Of a stretch of DNA of 6,082 nt, positions 1 through 5,702 are shown in pieces. The translations under genes were made by a program, and so were the position numbers. This DNA is from Candidatus Limnocylindrales bacterium (lineage in GTDB: Bacteria; Chloroflexota; Limnocylindria; Limnocylindrales; CSP1-4): assembly GCA_031292335.1 (NCBI GenBank), contig JARLHH010000108.1, positions 1-6,082 on the forward strand, read 5' to 3'. Position 1 is the stretch's first letter. Each line of letters opens with the position of its first letter. The notes below the pieces were generated by a model, which saw nothing but the letters and a program-made list of their open reading frames with translations, made no database searches and was not told the origin of the DNA.

Positions 1-22
1 CCGTGATCCCCCGGGATCGTGA

Positions 23-238
23 TCAGGCGGAGCGCTGCCCGTCGGCGAACGTGCCGGGCGTGCCGTCGTCGCCGTGCTCCCCTTCCTGCCCGTGGGCGAA
101 GCTGCCCGGGTGTGTCTTGTCGGGGTGCATCCGCTCCTGGCCTTCGCTGAAGTCGCCGGCCTGCTCGCCCGCGGAGTCGTGCGGGAGCGTCGCCTGTCCG
201 TCGCTGAAGTGGCCGTGGTCGGGTCGCTGGTCGGTCAT
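23..238 (-). CDS. Small four-repeat hydrophilic protein of unknown function
   Basis: I do not recognise a named family. The 71-residue product has no membrane segment, signal peptide or cysteine, and is rich in G, D, E, H and Q. It carries four copies of a heptad G-x-F-[S/A]-[D/E/H]-G-Q: GHFSDGQ (residues 9-15), GDFSEGQ (28-34), GSFAHGQ (45-51) and GTFADGQ (62-68), spaced 19, 17 and 17 residues. The invariant G, F, G and Q show selection on this reading frame, which supports a real gene. The ATG at 238 is preceded by AGGGGG (245-250) with a 6-nt spacer, a reasonable ribosome binding site. It lies 72 nt downstream of the anti-sigma gene on the same strand and may be the last gene of that operon, though an inverted repeat lies between them. 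The protein looks disordered apart from the short aromatic motifs, which could be binding or self-association motifs (inference). I have a vague memory of similar short repeats in hypothetical proteins of high-GC bacteria but cannot confirm it. Confidence 0.75.
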   Translation of the reverse strand: MTDQRPDHGHFSDGQATLPHDSAGEQAGDFSEGQERMHPDKTHPGSFAHGQEGEHGDDGTPGTFADGQRSA

Positions 239-244
239 CGTGGG

Positions 245-250
245 CCCCCT
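245..250 (-). promoter_or_regulatory. Ribosome binding site of the repeat protein
   Basis: On the minus strand AGGGGG ends 6 nt before the ATG at 238. It supports this start and the coding status of the small gene. No TAnnnT box lies between this gene and the anti-sigma gene, so it is probably read from upstream. Confidence 0.5.
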
Positions 251-255
251 GGGAT

Positions 256-310
256 CGCGGCAGAACGTCCGTCTGCCAGTGCTGGAACCGTCTCCAGGTC
301 GCCTGCCGCG
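256..310 (-). terminator. Inverted repeat directly after the anti-sigma stop codon
   Basis: An 8-bp perfect inverted repeat (CGCGGCAG at 256-263, CTGCCGCG at 303-310) encloses about 39 nt. Inside it is a smaller CTGG/CCAG pair (282-285, 294-297). Read leftward, the stem starts at the first base after the TAA of the anti-sigma gene. It could be an attenuating or terminating structure between the anti-sigma and repeat-protein genes, or an RNA-stabilising element. There is no T-run after it, so it is not a classical intrinsic terminator, and an 8-bp GC-rich pairing could be chance in DNA this rich in G+C. Confidence 0.3.
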
Positions 311-628
311 TTACACGCCGTTGGCGCCCGGGTTCCTTCGAGCTCGAACGGCCGACCGGTAGGCTGCCACCAGGCGGTCCAGCGTCGCGGGCGCGACGTG
401 CTCGACGTCCACCCTGCCCGCCGCGACGATCGTCGCCCGCATCTGTTCCAGGTAGACCTCGCACTCCTCGCAGTCGTCGAGGTGGGCTTCGAAGCGAGCC
501 CGGACGTCCGGCTCCAGCGCGTCCTCGAGGTACTCGGTCACGAGCTCGACAACCCCGACGCACGTTGCCGTATCGGGCGGCCCAGGCGAGGCCTCCGATC
601 CGCGGCCGACAGTCCCGTCGCTGCTCAT
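311..628 (-). CDS. Soluble zinc-finger (ZAS/zf-HC2) anti-sigma factor
   Basis: Predicted cytoplasmic anti-sigma factor that binds and silences the ECF sigma factor encoded just upstream. The 105-residue product carries the ZAS signature: C23, then 25 residues, then H49-x3-C53-x2-C56 (HLDDCEEC). These four residues bind zinc in the HisCys3 family. This spacing is the one I recall for the redox sensor RsrA (C11, H37, C41, C44), where oxidation of the cysteines releases zinc and frees the sigma factor. No membrane segment follows the zinc domain, so this is the short soluble class rather than a transmembrane anti-sigma factor. The C-terminal helix (about residues 80-98) is basic. The ATG at 628 was chosen because it begins just before the conserved domain and lies 31 nt after the sigma stop codon; a longer reading to 769 would overlap the sigma gene and adds unrelated sequence. 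The ribosome site is weak (GGAG about 11 nt upstream), which suggests translation coupled to the sigma gene. The family is clear; redox sensing is inference. Confidence 0.88.
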   Translation of the reverse strand: MSSDGTVGRGSEASPGPPDTATCVGVVELVTEYLEDALEPDVRARFEAHLDDCEECEVYLEQMRATIVAAGRVDVEHVAPATLDRLVAAYRSAVRARRNPGANGV

Positions 629-659
629 CTCGTGGTTGTCTCCATCCGGTGGCCGTCCG

Positions 660-1331
660 TTACGCACGATCGGCGGCCACGAGGTGCCGTTCCAGCACGG
701 CCCGCACGCGGGAGCGGGCGCGGTGGAGCAGGACCCGCTGGTTTCCCGGCGTGAGCTCGAGCGCCGCACAGACCTCCTCCGAGCTCCAGCCGTCGATGTC
801 TCGAAGCGTCATCACGATCCGCTGCGCCGGGCTGAGCTCGTCGAGCGCATCCTGGATCAGCGCCCGCGTCTCCCCCGCGACAAGCTGCGCCTCCGCGTCG
901 GGCGCCCAGCGATGGGGCGGAACCGCCCAGCCACCCGCCCATTCATCGCCCGGCGCCAGGAAGCGCTCGGGATCCAGGGCCGGTCCGCCCGGGTCGTCCG
1001 CCGGATCGAGCAGTGCCGACAGCGGGATGTCGCGGCGTTCGCGCCCGCCCTGCGTCCTGGCCCGGTTGGCCGCGATCCGGAAGACCCAGGTCCGGAAGCT
1101 CGAGCGTGCCTCGAAGCGGTCGAGGCCGCGGATCACGCCGAGCCAGGTGTCCTGGACGACTTCCTCCGCGGCGGCTCGGCCCTGCACGTACAGGCCGGCC
1201 AGGCGGAGGAGAGGGCCGTTCAGCTCGTCGACGACCCGGGCGAAGGCCTGTTCATCGCCGTCGCGCAGGGCGGCAACAAGCGCGACGTCCTCGGGTGTCG
1301 GCTGGAAGAGATCGTCGCGAGCGGCGGCCAC
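660..1331 (-). CDS. ECF-type RNA polymerase sigma factor
   Basis: Group 4 (extracytoplasmic function) sigma-70 factor, which directs RNA polymerase to a small stress regulon. With the GTG start at 1331 the product has 223 residues. Region 2 spans about 22-95, with the core-binding stretch around residues 55-72 (EEVVQDTWLGVIRGL) and the -10 recognition part FRTWVFRIAANRA (79-91). Region 4 spans about 156-212, with ALDELSPAQRIVMTLRDIDG (162-181) and the helix-turn-helix ending LLHRARSRVR. The linker (about 100-155) is longer than in minimal ECF factors and is rich in W and P (residues 123-142). Start choice: GTG 1331 has TATGCT exactly 6 nt upstream, the same geometry as two other genes here. 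Alternative in-frame starts are GTG 1355 and ATG 1436; residues upstream of 1331 show no sigma homology. The anti-sigma gene follows after 31 nt, the usual order for an autoregulated pair. No typical ECF -35 motif (GGAAC) is visible upstream, so autoregulation is not shown. The regulon is unknown. Confidence 0.92.
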   Translation of the reverse strand: MAAARDDLFQPTPEDVALVAALRDGDEQAFARVVDELNGPLLRLAGLYVQGRAAAEEVVQDTWLGVIRGLDRFEARSSFRTWVFRIAANRARTQGGRERRDIPLSALLDPADDPGGPALDPERFLAPGDEWAGGWAVPPHRWAPDAEAQLVAGETRALIQDALDELSPAQRIVMTLRDIDGWSSEEVCAALELTPGNQRVLLHRARSRVRAVLERHLVAADRA

Positions 1332-1337
1332 GGTCGC

Positions 1338-1343
1338 AGCATA
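1338..1343 (-). promoter_or_regulatory. -10 box (TATGCT) for leaderless sigma factor transcript
   Basis: On the minus strand TATGCT fits TAnnnT and ends 6 nt before the GTG at 1331, placing the transcription start at or next to the start codon. No Shine-Dalgarno sequence and no clear -35 box is seen. Inferred from sequence geometry only. Confidence 0.5.
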
Positions 1344-1456
1344 GCGCGAGGCCACGCGGCCCCCGGCCCGGGCCGTGCGCCGCCACGCACCGAACGAGGG
1401 ATCCGGCCCCCACCCGTCCCGTTCCGCCGCCCGCATCCGGGCGCGCCGGCGTCCCG

Positions 1457-1462
1457 TAGCAT
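1457..1462 (+). promoter_or_regulatory. -10 box (TAGCAT) for leaderless MFS transcript
   Basis: TAGCAT fits TAnnnT and ends 6 nt before the GTG at 1469. There is no Shine-Dalgarno sequence, so a leaderless mRNA is likely. It lies in the 137-bp divergent spacer (1332-1468) shared with the sigma factor promoter; otherwise I see no operator-like repeat in that spacer. Confidence 0.5.
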
Positions 1463-1468
1463 GATGAC

Positions 1469-2959
1469 GTGGCCCTCCCGATCGCGCGCCGAGCGACCCG
1501 CCTCTCGCTGCCGCTGGCCGGCGCGTTCGCCGTCGGCGCGATCGCCTACGGCGGCCTGTACACGTTCCCGGCGCTGTCGGTCGCGTTCGCGACCGAGTTC
1601 GGGATCAGCCGCACCCTGGCGGTCACCCCCTGGACCATGTTCCTCGTCGTCACGGCGGTGGCCAGCCCGCTGCTTGGCCGAGCCTACGACGAGTGGGCCG
1701 ACCGCGATCTCCTCACCGCGTCAATGGTCCTCCTGGCCGCCGGCTGGCTGGCCGTCTATCTCGCCCGCGACATCTCGCTGGTGATCCTCGCCTACGCGGT
1801 CTTCATGGCCCTGGGCCTGCAGCTCTCGTTCATCGGGACGTCCACGGCGATCGCACGGCGCTACGCGGGCATGTCGGGCCTCGCGCTCGGGATCGCGTAT
1901 GCCGGGCCGGGCCTCGGCGTCGCCGTCGCGCTGCCCATTTCCGGCGGCCTGATCCAGACGGCGGGCTGGCGATCCGCATCCCTGCTCTTCCTGGCGACCT
2001 GTCTCGCCGGCGTGGCGGCGGTGTGGCTCATGACCAGCGGCCCGGCGATCGTGGTGCCCGCCCGTCGCTCCGAACGGCGCCGAACCTCGGCCCCCTCCGA
2101 CGTCCGCGGCGCGGCGCCGGCCGTGGGACGGGGATCGGCGTCCGTGACCCTGCCGCGATCTGCGGCCGGCGATCACCTGCGGTTCACGGTCGGCGAGCCA
2201 CTGAGCGCGGGCCAGTCCGGCACGCGTGCCACCGAGGCGGGCCTCGCCGCGCGAGCCTCTGGGCTGCACGAGCCCTCGGCGCCGGGCGCCGTCTCCGCGG
2301 CCCAGGAGCTGCTCCCGGTCGGCAGCGGTGAGCACATGCACAGCGTCCGGCGCGTCGTCCGGACGCGGCGCTTCTGGCTCCTCTTCGCGGGCGCCGCGGC
2401 GATCGGCGTCTTCGACGAGGGCGTCCTCCAGGCGTTCATCCCGAGTGCCGTGAAGAGCGGGCTGGGTGCCGGCTGGGCCGCGACGGCGCTGGGGTTCCAG
2501 TCGCTCGCGTATGTCGGAGGCCAGGTCGTGGGGGGCGGGCTCTCCGACCGGATCGGGCGGCGGATCGTGGGGGTCCTCGCCGCGGTCGCGGTGGGCGGCG
2601 GCGTCGTGGCCGCGCTCGGCCTCGTCGCGTCCGCGCCGGGGCTGGCGATCGCGGGGGTCATCCTCCACGGGATCGGGACCGGGGCCACCATCGCGGTTCG
2701 GTCGGCCGCCTTCGGCGACGTCTTCGGCGGGCCGAACTTCGGGTCGATCTTCGGTCTGCTCGGCGTCGCCTACCCGGTCGGCGGCACGCTGGCCGTCTAC
2801 GTCGGCGCGATCTCCTTCGACGCGACGGGCTCGTACCTCCCGCTGATCCCGGTCGTGCTCGCGGCGCTCGTGCTCTGGACGGTTGCGCTGTGGGTCGCGG
2901 GTCCGCGCCGCGTCCCTCCGGCCGTCGCCGGCGCGGTCTCGGGCGCACGACCTGCCTGA
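1469..2959 (+). CDS. MFS transporter, 12 transmembrane segments, long central loop
   Basis: Major facilitator superfamily permease in the cytoplasmic membrane, 496 residues. Two six-helix halves can be seen, about residues 15-188 and 302-478. The loop between helices 2 and 3 has the degenerate motif A GRAYDEWADRD (70-80); the matching motif in the second half is intact, GGGLSDRIGRR (356-366). The N-terminal half (GGLYTFPALSV at 28-38, GISRT at 45-49) recalls the monocarboxylate or oxalate/formate antiporter branch, so a small organic anion is possible, but the substrate cannot be read from sequence. Between the halves lies an unusually long hydrophilic loop, about 190-300, rich in A, S, G, P and R. 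The GTG start gives a short basic N-terminus before helix 1 and sits 6 nt after TAGCAT. It is divergent from the sigma factor gene and followed after 42 nt by the ferritin/VIT1 gene, which appears to have its own promoter. Confidence 0.9.
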   Translation: MALPIARRATRLSLPLAGAFAVGAIAYGGLYTFPALSVAFATEFGISRTLAVTPWTMFLVVTAVASPLLGRAYDEWADRDLLTASMVLLAAGWLAVYLARDISLVILAYAVFMALGLQLSFIGTSTAIARRYAGMSGLALGIAYAGPGLGVAVALPISGGLIQTAGWRSASLLFLATCLAGVAAVWLMTSGPAIVVPARRSERRRTSAPSDVRGAAPAVGRGSASVTLPRSAAGDHLRFTVGEPLSAGQSGTRATEAGLAARASGLHEPSAPGAVSAAQELLPVGSGEHMHSVRRVVRTRRFWLLFAGAAAIGVFDEGVLQAFIPSAVKSGLGAGWAATALGFQSLAYVGGQVVGGGLSDRIGRRIVGVLAAVAVGGGVVAALGLVASAPGLAIAGVILHGIGTGATIAVRSAAFGDVFGGPNFGSIFGLLGVAYPVGGTLAVYVGAISFDATGSYLPLIPVVLAALVLWTVALWVAGPRRVPPAVAGAVSGARPA

Positions 2960-2989
2960 GCCGGTGCTCCCGAGCCGCCGAGCGACGTG

Positions 2990-2995
2990 TAGGCT
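2990..2995 (+). promoter_or_regulatory. -10 box (TAGGCT) for leaderless ferritin/VIT1 transcript
   Basis: TAGGCT fits TAnnnT and ends 6 nt before the ATG at 3002. There is no Shine-Dalgarno sequence in the 42-nt gap after the MFS gene. It suggests separate transcription of the iron gene. No recognisable Fur/IdeR or Irr operator is apparent. Confidence 0.48.
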
Positions 2996-3001
2996 GAAGC
3001 C

Positions 3002-4147
3002 ATGCGCGAGGATCCAGCGGGCACGGCGCCCAGCGCGGCGGACATCGACCGTTACCGGGAGAACCTCCAGGGCGAGATCGACGGGGCGGCCCTCTACGAT
3101 GTGATGGCGGAGGCCGAGCAGGACCCCGCCCTGCGCGAGCTGTATCGCCGGCTGGCGGCGACCGAGGTCCGCCACGGCGCCGTCTGGCGCGAGCGACTCG
3201 AGGCCGCGGGAATCGCGGCGCTGCCCGGCCGACCCTCGTGGCGCACCCGGGTTTTGATCTGGATCGCCCGCCGTTTCGGCGCCGGCGCCGTCGTCGCCAC
3301 GATGGCCCAGAAGGAATCGGCCGACCAGCGGATGTACGACGCCCAGCCGGAGGCGACGGCGAACATGCCGGGCGACGAGCGCTCGCATGCCCGGCTCCTG
3401 CGCGAGCTGTCAGGGGGGCGCGGGATGGCGGGCGGCACCGTCGCCCGCATCGAGGGCCGCCACCGGATGGGTGGCGGCAACGCCCTGCGCGCAGCGGTCC
3501 TGGGCGCCAACGACGGGCTCGTCTCCAACCTGAGCCTCTCGATGGGCGTCGCGGGTGCGTCCGGCGGCGGTGCCGCGGTTCTCGTGGCCGGCTTCGCCGG
3601 CCTGCTGGCCGGGGCGCTCTCGATGGCGATCGGGGAGTGGCTCTCGGTCCAGAGCGCCCGCGAGCTGTACAGCCACCAGATCGCGGTGGAGCGCGACGAG
3701 CTCATCTCCGCGCCGGAAGAGGAAGAGGAGGAGCTGGCCCTCATCTACGAGGCAAAGGGCCTCTCCCCCGAGCAGGCGCGGACGACGGCCCACTCGATCG
3801 TCGCCGGTGACGCGGGGCGCGCGCTCGACACGCTGGCCCGCGAAGAGCTGGGCATCGACCCGGATGCGCTGGGCGGCTCGGCGTGGGTGGCGGCGGGCAC
3901 GTCGTTCTGCCTCTTCGCGCTCGGTGCGGCCGTCCCGATCCTGCCGTTCGTGTTCGCGACCGGCGGGCCGGCGATCGTCGCCTCGATCGTGGTCAGCGTG
4001 CTGGCGCTGCTGGCGGTCGGCGCGGCGATCACGGTCGTAACCGGCGCAAGCGCGATTCGCTCCGGAGCCCGCCAGGTGGTGCTGGGCCTGGCCGCAGCGG
4101 CGATCACGTTCGGCCTCGGCAGCCTGGTCGGGGCGGCGGTGCATTAG
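3002..4147 (+). CDS. mbfA: Membrane-bound ferritin: ferritin-like domain fused to VIT1/CCC1 iron transporter
   Basis: A 381-residue protein of the MbfA type. The family is known in rhizobia as an iron exporter protecting against iron and peroxide stress. The N-terminal ferritin-like (rubrerythrin/Erv) domain, about residues 15-137, keeps the di-iron ligands: E25, E55-x2-H58, E105 and E126-x2-H129. It would oxidise Fe(II) at the membrane surface. The C-terminal VIT1/CCC1 domain, about 157-380, begins with the family signature AAVLGANDGLVSNLSLSMG (164-182), where D171 lies in the transport helix. It continues with helix 2 (about 192-216, with GEW at 211-213), a cytosolic acidic segment (about 225-285), and three more membrane helices (about 294-318, 322-346, 357-378), giving the family's five-helix plan. 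The acidic segment holds E230, D232, E233 and six consecutive glutamates (239-244), placed where VIT1 proteins bind metal. The ATG is 6 nt after a -10 box. The symbol rests on domain architecture; Mn(II) could also be a substrate. Confidence 0.9.
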   Translation: MREDPAGTAPSAADIDRYRENLQGEIDGAALYDVMAEAEQDPALRELYRRLAATEVRHGAVWRERLEAAGIAALPGRPSWRTRVLIWIARRFGAGAVVATMAQKESADQRMYDAQPEATANMPGDERSHARLLRELSGGRGMAGGTVARIEGRHRMGGGNALRAAVLGANDGLVSNLSLSMGVAGASGGGAAVLVAGFAGLLAGALSMAIGEWLSVQSARELYSHQIAVERDELISAPEEEEEELALIYEAKGLSPEQARTTAHSIVAGDAGRALDTLAREELGIDPDALGGSAWVAAGTSFCLFALGAAVPILPFVFATGGPAIVASIVVSVLALLAVGAAITVVTGASAIRSGARQVVLGLAAAAITFGLGSLVGAAVH

Positions 4148-4182
4148 GGCGGCGGTGCACCGGGCCGGCGGTGCACGCGCGC
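4135..4182 (+). repeat. Three 16-bp direct repeats upstream of cydA
   Basis: The core GGCGGTGCA[T/C] occurs at 4135-4144, 4151-4160 and 4167-4176, an exact 16-nt period. The spacers tagggc and cgggcc are also alike, so the first two full units and most of the third match. The first copy covers the last codons and the stop of the ferritin/VIT1 gene. The second contains the perfect 10-bp palindrome CGGTGCACCG (4153-4162); the third keeps only GTGCAC. The array ends about 24 nt before the candidate cydA -10 box, where a regulator could act. It may be an operator array or only a small tandem duplication. Confidence 0.6.
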
Positions 4183-4206
4183 CGGCGCCGGGCACGGCGG
4201 CGCGGA

Positions 4207-4212
4207 TAGACT
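4207..4212 (+). promoter_or_regulatory. Candidate -10 box (TAGACT) for cydAB
   Basis: TAGACT fits TAnnnT and is one of very few A/T-rich spots in the 136-nt gap before cydA. Transcription would begin near 4219 and give a leader of about 65 nt ending in a Shine-Dalgarno sequence. No -35 box is evident at normal spacing. It is less certain than the three leaderless boxes because no start codon fixes its position. Confidence 0.35.
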
Positions 4213-4272
4213 TGTGGCTGTTGGCGGGCCGAACGCGGGACGCGTCGGGGCCGGCCGAGGTGGGGGCGAAGC

Positions 4273-4278
4273 GGGAGG
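4273..4278 (+). promoter_or_regulatory. Ribosome binding site fixing the TTG start of cydA
   Basis: GGGAGG lies 5 nt before TTG 4284. It favours this codon over the upstream in-frame GTG 4155, TTG 4212 and TTG 4221. Confidence 0.65.
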
Positions 4279-4283
4279 GCTCG

Positions 4284-5690
4284 TTGGACACCCTGGACCT
4301 CGCACGCTGGCAGTTCGGGATCACCACCGTCTACCACTTCCTGTTCGTGCCGCTCACGATCGGGCTGGCGTTCCTCGTGGCGGGTCTGCAGACGGCCTGG
4401 GTGCGAACCGGGAAGCCGGGCTACCTGCGCCTCACGAAGTTCTACGGCGAGCTGTTCCTGATCAACTTCGCCCTGGGCGTCGTGACCGGGATCGTCCAGG
4501 AGTTCCAGTTCGGGATGAACTGGAGCGACTACAGCCGCTTCGTCGGCGACATCTTCGGGCCCCCGCTCGCGATCGAGGGACTGCTGGCCTTCTTCCTCGA
4601 GTCGACGTTCCTGGGCCTCTGGATCTTCGGCTGGGACCGCCTGCCGAAGCGGCTCCACCTCGCGACGATCTGGATCGCCGCGATCGGGACGGCGCTCTCG
4701 GCGTACTTCATCCTGGCCGCGAACGCCTGGATGCAGCACCCGGTCGGCTACACGCTCAACCAGACCGCCCATCGGGCGGAGCTGACGGACTTCGTGGCCG
4801 TCCTCACGAACTCGCTGGCCACGATCACGTTCCTGCACACGATCGTCGCCGCGTTCCTGACCGCCGGCGCCTTCATGGCCGGCGTCGCGCTGTGGCGGCT
4901 CGCGCGCGCCCCGGGTGAGGATGCCGGGCCGTTCCGGACCGCCGCGCGCCTGGGCGCCGTGACGGTCCTGGTCGCCGGGCTGCTCGTCTTCGTGACCGGC
5001 GACCAGCAGGCGAAGGTGATGACCAGCATCCAGCCGATGAAGATGGCCGCCGCGGAGGCACTCTACGAGACCGAGCAGCCGGCCTCCTTCTCCATCTTCA
5101 CGATCGGCACGCTGGACGGGAGCAAGGAGCTCTACTCGGTCCGGATCCCGGACGTGCTGTCATTCCTGGCGACCGGCACCCTGGACGGCAGCGTCCAGGG
5201 GATCAACAACATCCAGGCGTCCTACCAGCAGCTCTACGGCCCGGGCGACTACCGGCCGATCGTCCCGCTCACCTACTGGACGTTCCGGCTCATGATCGGC
5301 GCCGGAGGCCTGGCGGCGCTCGCCGCGCTCTGGATGCTGTGGGCGCTGCGGCGGCGGACCATCCGCCCGAGCCGGTTCGTGGTCTGGACCGCGCTCGCGC
5401 TCCCGCTCCTGCCGCTGGCGGCGAACTCGCTGGGCTGGATCTTCACCGAGATGGGGCGCCAGCCGTGGATCGTGTTCGGCCTGATGCCCACCTCGGCCGG
5501 CGTGTCGCCCGGCACGTCGGCGCTGGAGGTGCTGATCACGCTGGTGGGCTTCACCGTGCTGTACGGCGGCCTGGCGATCGTCGAGGTCGGCCTGCTCGTG
5601 CGCCGGATCCGGGCCGGCCTGCCGGCCCCCGAGGCACCCGATGGCCACGGCGCGGACGACGCCGATCGGCCGGTCGCGTTCGCGTACTGA
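4284..5690 (+). CDS. cydA: Cytochrome bd quinol oxidase subunit I (CydA)
   Basis: Catalytic subunit of cytochrome bd oxidase in the cytoplasmic membrane. It oxidises quinol and reduces O2 to water using hemes b558, b595 and d. The 468-residue product keeps the expected residues: H18 (heme b595/d site) in YHFLFVPLTIG, E98 and E106 in AIEG and FFLESTF (proton path), H185 in TFLHT and M390 in EMGRQPW (heme b558 ligands), and K253 with E258 in the quinol-binding loop. These correspond closely to E. coli H19, E99, E107, H186, M393, K252 and E257. It is about 54 residues shorter than E. coli CydA (522), as expected for the short Q-loop class. About nine membrane helices are apparent. TTG 4284 was chosen because the product then starts MDTLDLARWQFGITT, the usual family N-terminus, behind a good ribosome site; the reading open back to 4155 adds 43 residues without homology. 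cydB follows after 12 nt. Confidence 0.95.
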   Translation: MDTLDLARWQFGITTVYHFLFVPLTIGLAFLVAGLQTAWVRTGKPGYLRLTKFYGELFLINFALGVVTGIVQEFQFGMNWSDYSRFVGDIFGPPLAIEGLLAFFLESTFLGLWIFGWDRLPKRLHLATIWIAAIGTALSAYFILAANAWMQHPVGYTLNQTAHRAELTDFVAVLTNSLATITFLHTIVAAFLTAGAFMAGVALWRLARAPGEDAGPFRTAARLGAVTVLVAGLLVFVTGDQQAKVMTSIQPMKMAAAEALYETEQPASFSIFTIGTLDGSKELYSVRIPDVLSFLATGTLDGSVQGINNIQASYQQLYGPGDYRPIVPLTYWTFRLMIGAGGLAALAALWMLWALRRRTIRPSRFVVWTALALPLLPLAANSLGWIFTEMGRQPWIVFGLMPTSAGVSPGTSALEVLITLVGFTVLYGGLAIVEVGLLVRRIRAGLPAPEAPDGHGADDADRPVAFAY

Positions 5691-5693
5691 GGA
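5689..5693 (+). promoter_or_regulatory. Ribosome binding site of cydB, overlapping the cydA stop
   Basis: GAGGA overlaps the TGA of cydA and lies 9 nt before the ATG at 5703. This indicates coupled translation of the two oxidase subunits from one transcript. Confidence 0.6.
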
Positions 5694-5702
5694 CGAGCTG
5701 CC

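Noticed and set aside
5..18. GATCCC/GGGATC inverted repeat just after the repeat-protein stop codon, as a terminator
   Set aside because: The stem is only 5-6 bp with a tiny loop and no T-run, at the window edge; too weak to call.
74..754. Plus-strand frame opposite the repeat protein and anti-sigma genes
   Set aside because: The minus strand here carries the four-fold repeat and the HxxxCxxC zinc motif; the plus-strand product has no recognisable feature.
1332..1436. N-terminal extension of the sigma factor to ATG 1436 or GTG 1355
   Set aside because: The extra residues have no sigma homology and no ribosome site precedes them, whereas GTG 1331 has a well-placed -10 box. ATG 1436 cannot be fully excluded.
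636..1784. Plus-strand 382-codon frame opposite the sigma factor gene
   Set aside because: It is antisense to an unmistakable ECF sigma factor and its sequence shows no domain.
2961..2980. Short GCTC/GAGC pairing after the MFS gene, as a terminator
   Set aside because: A 4-bp stem with a 2-nt loop and no T-run is not a credible terminator.
1721..3388. Long 555-codon open frame on the minus strand opposite the MFS and mbfA genes
   Set aside because: It is very rich in R, D, G and A with no domain or membrane pattern. The opposite strand encodes clear family members with proper start signals. Long antisense frames are expected in DNA this rich in G+C.
4178..4205. GC-rich pairing CGCGCCG/CGGCGCG and palindrome CCGGCGCCGG before cydA
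   Set aside because: Such pairings are frequent by chance in runs of only G and C, and there is no T-run; the adjacent 16-bp repeats are better supported.
3410..4327. Minus-strand open frame opposite mbfA and the cydA start
   Set aside because: Composition is typical of a GC shadow (R, A, D, H), it has no start signal, and it spans two genes with solid homology.
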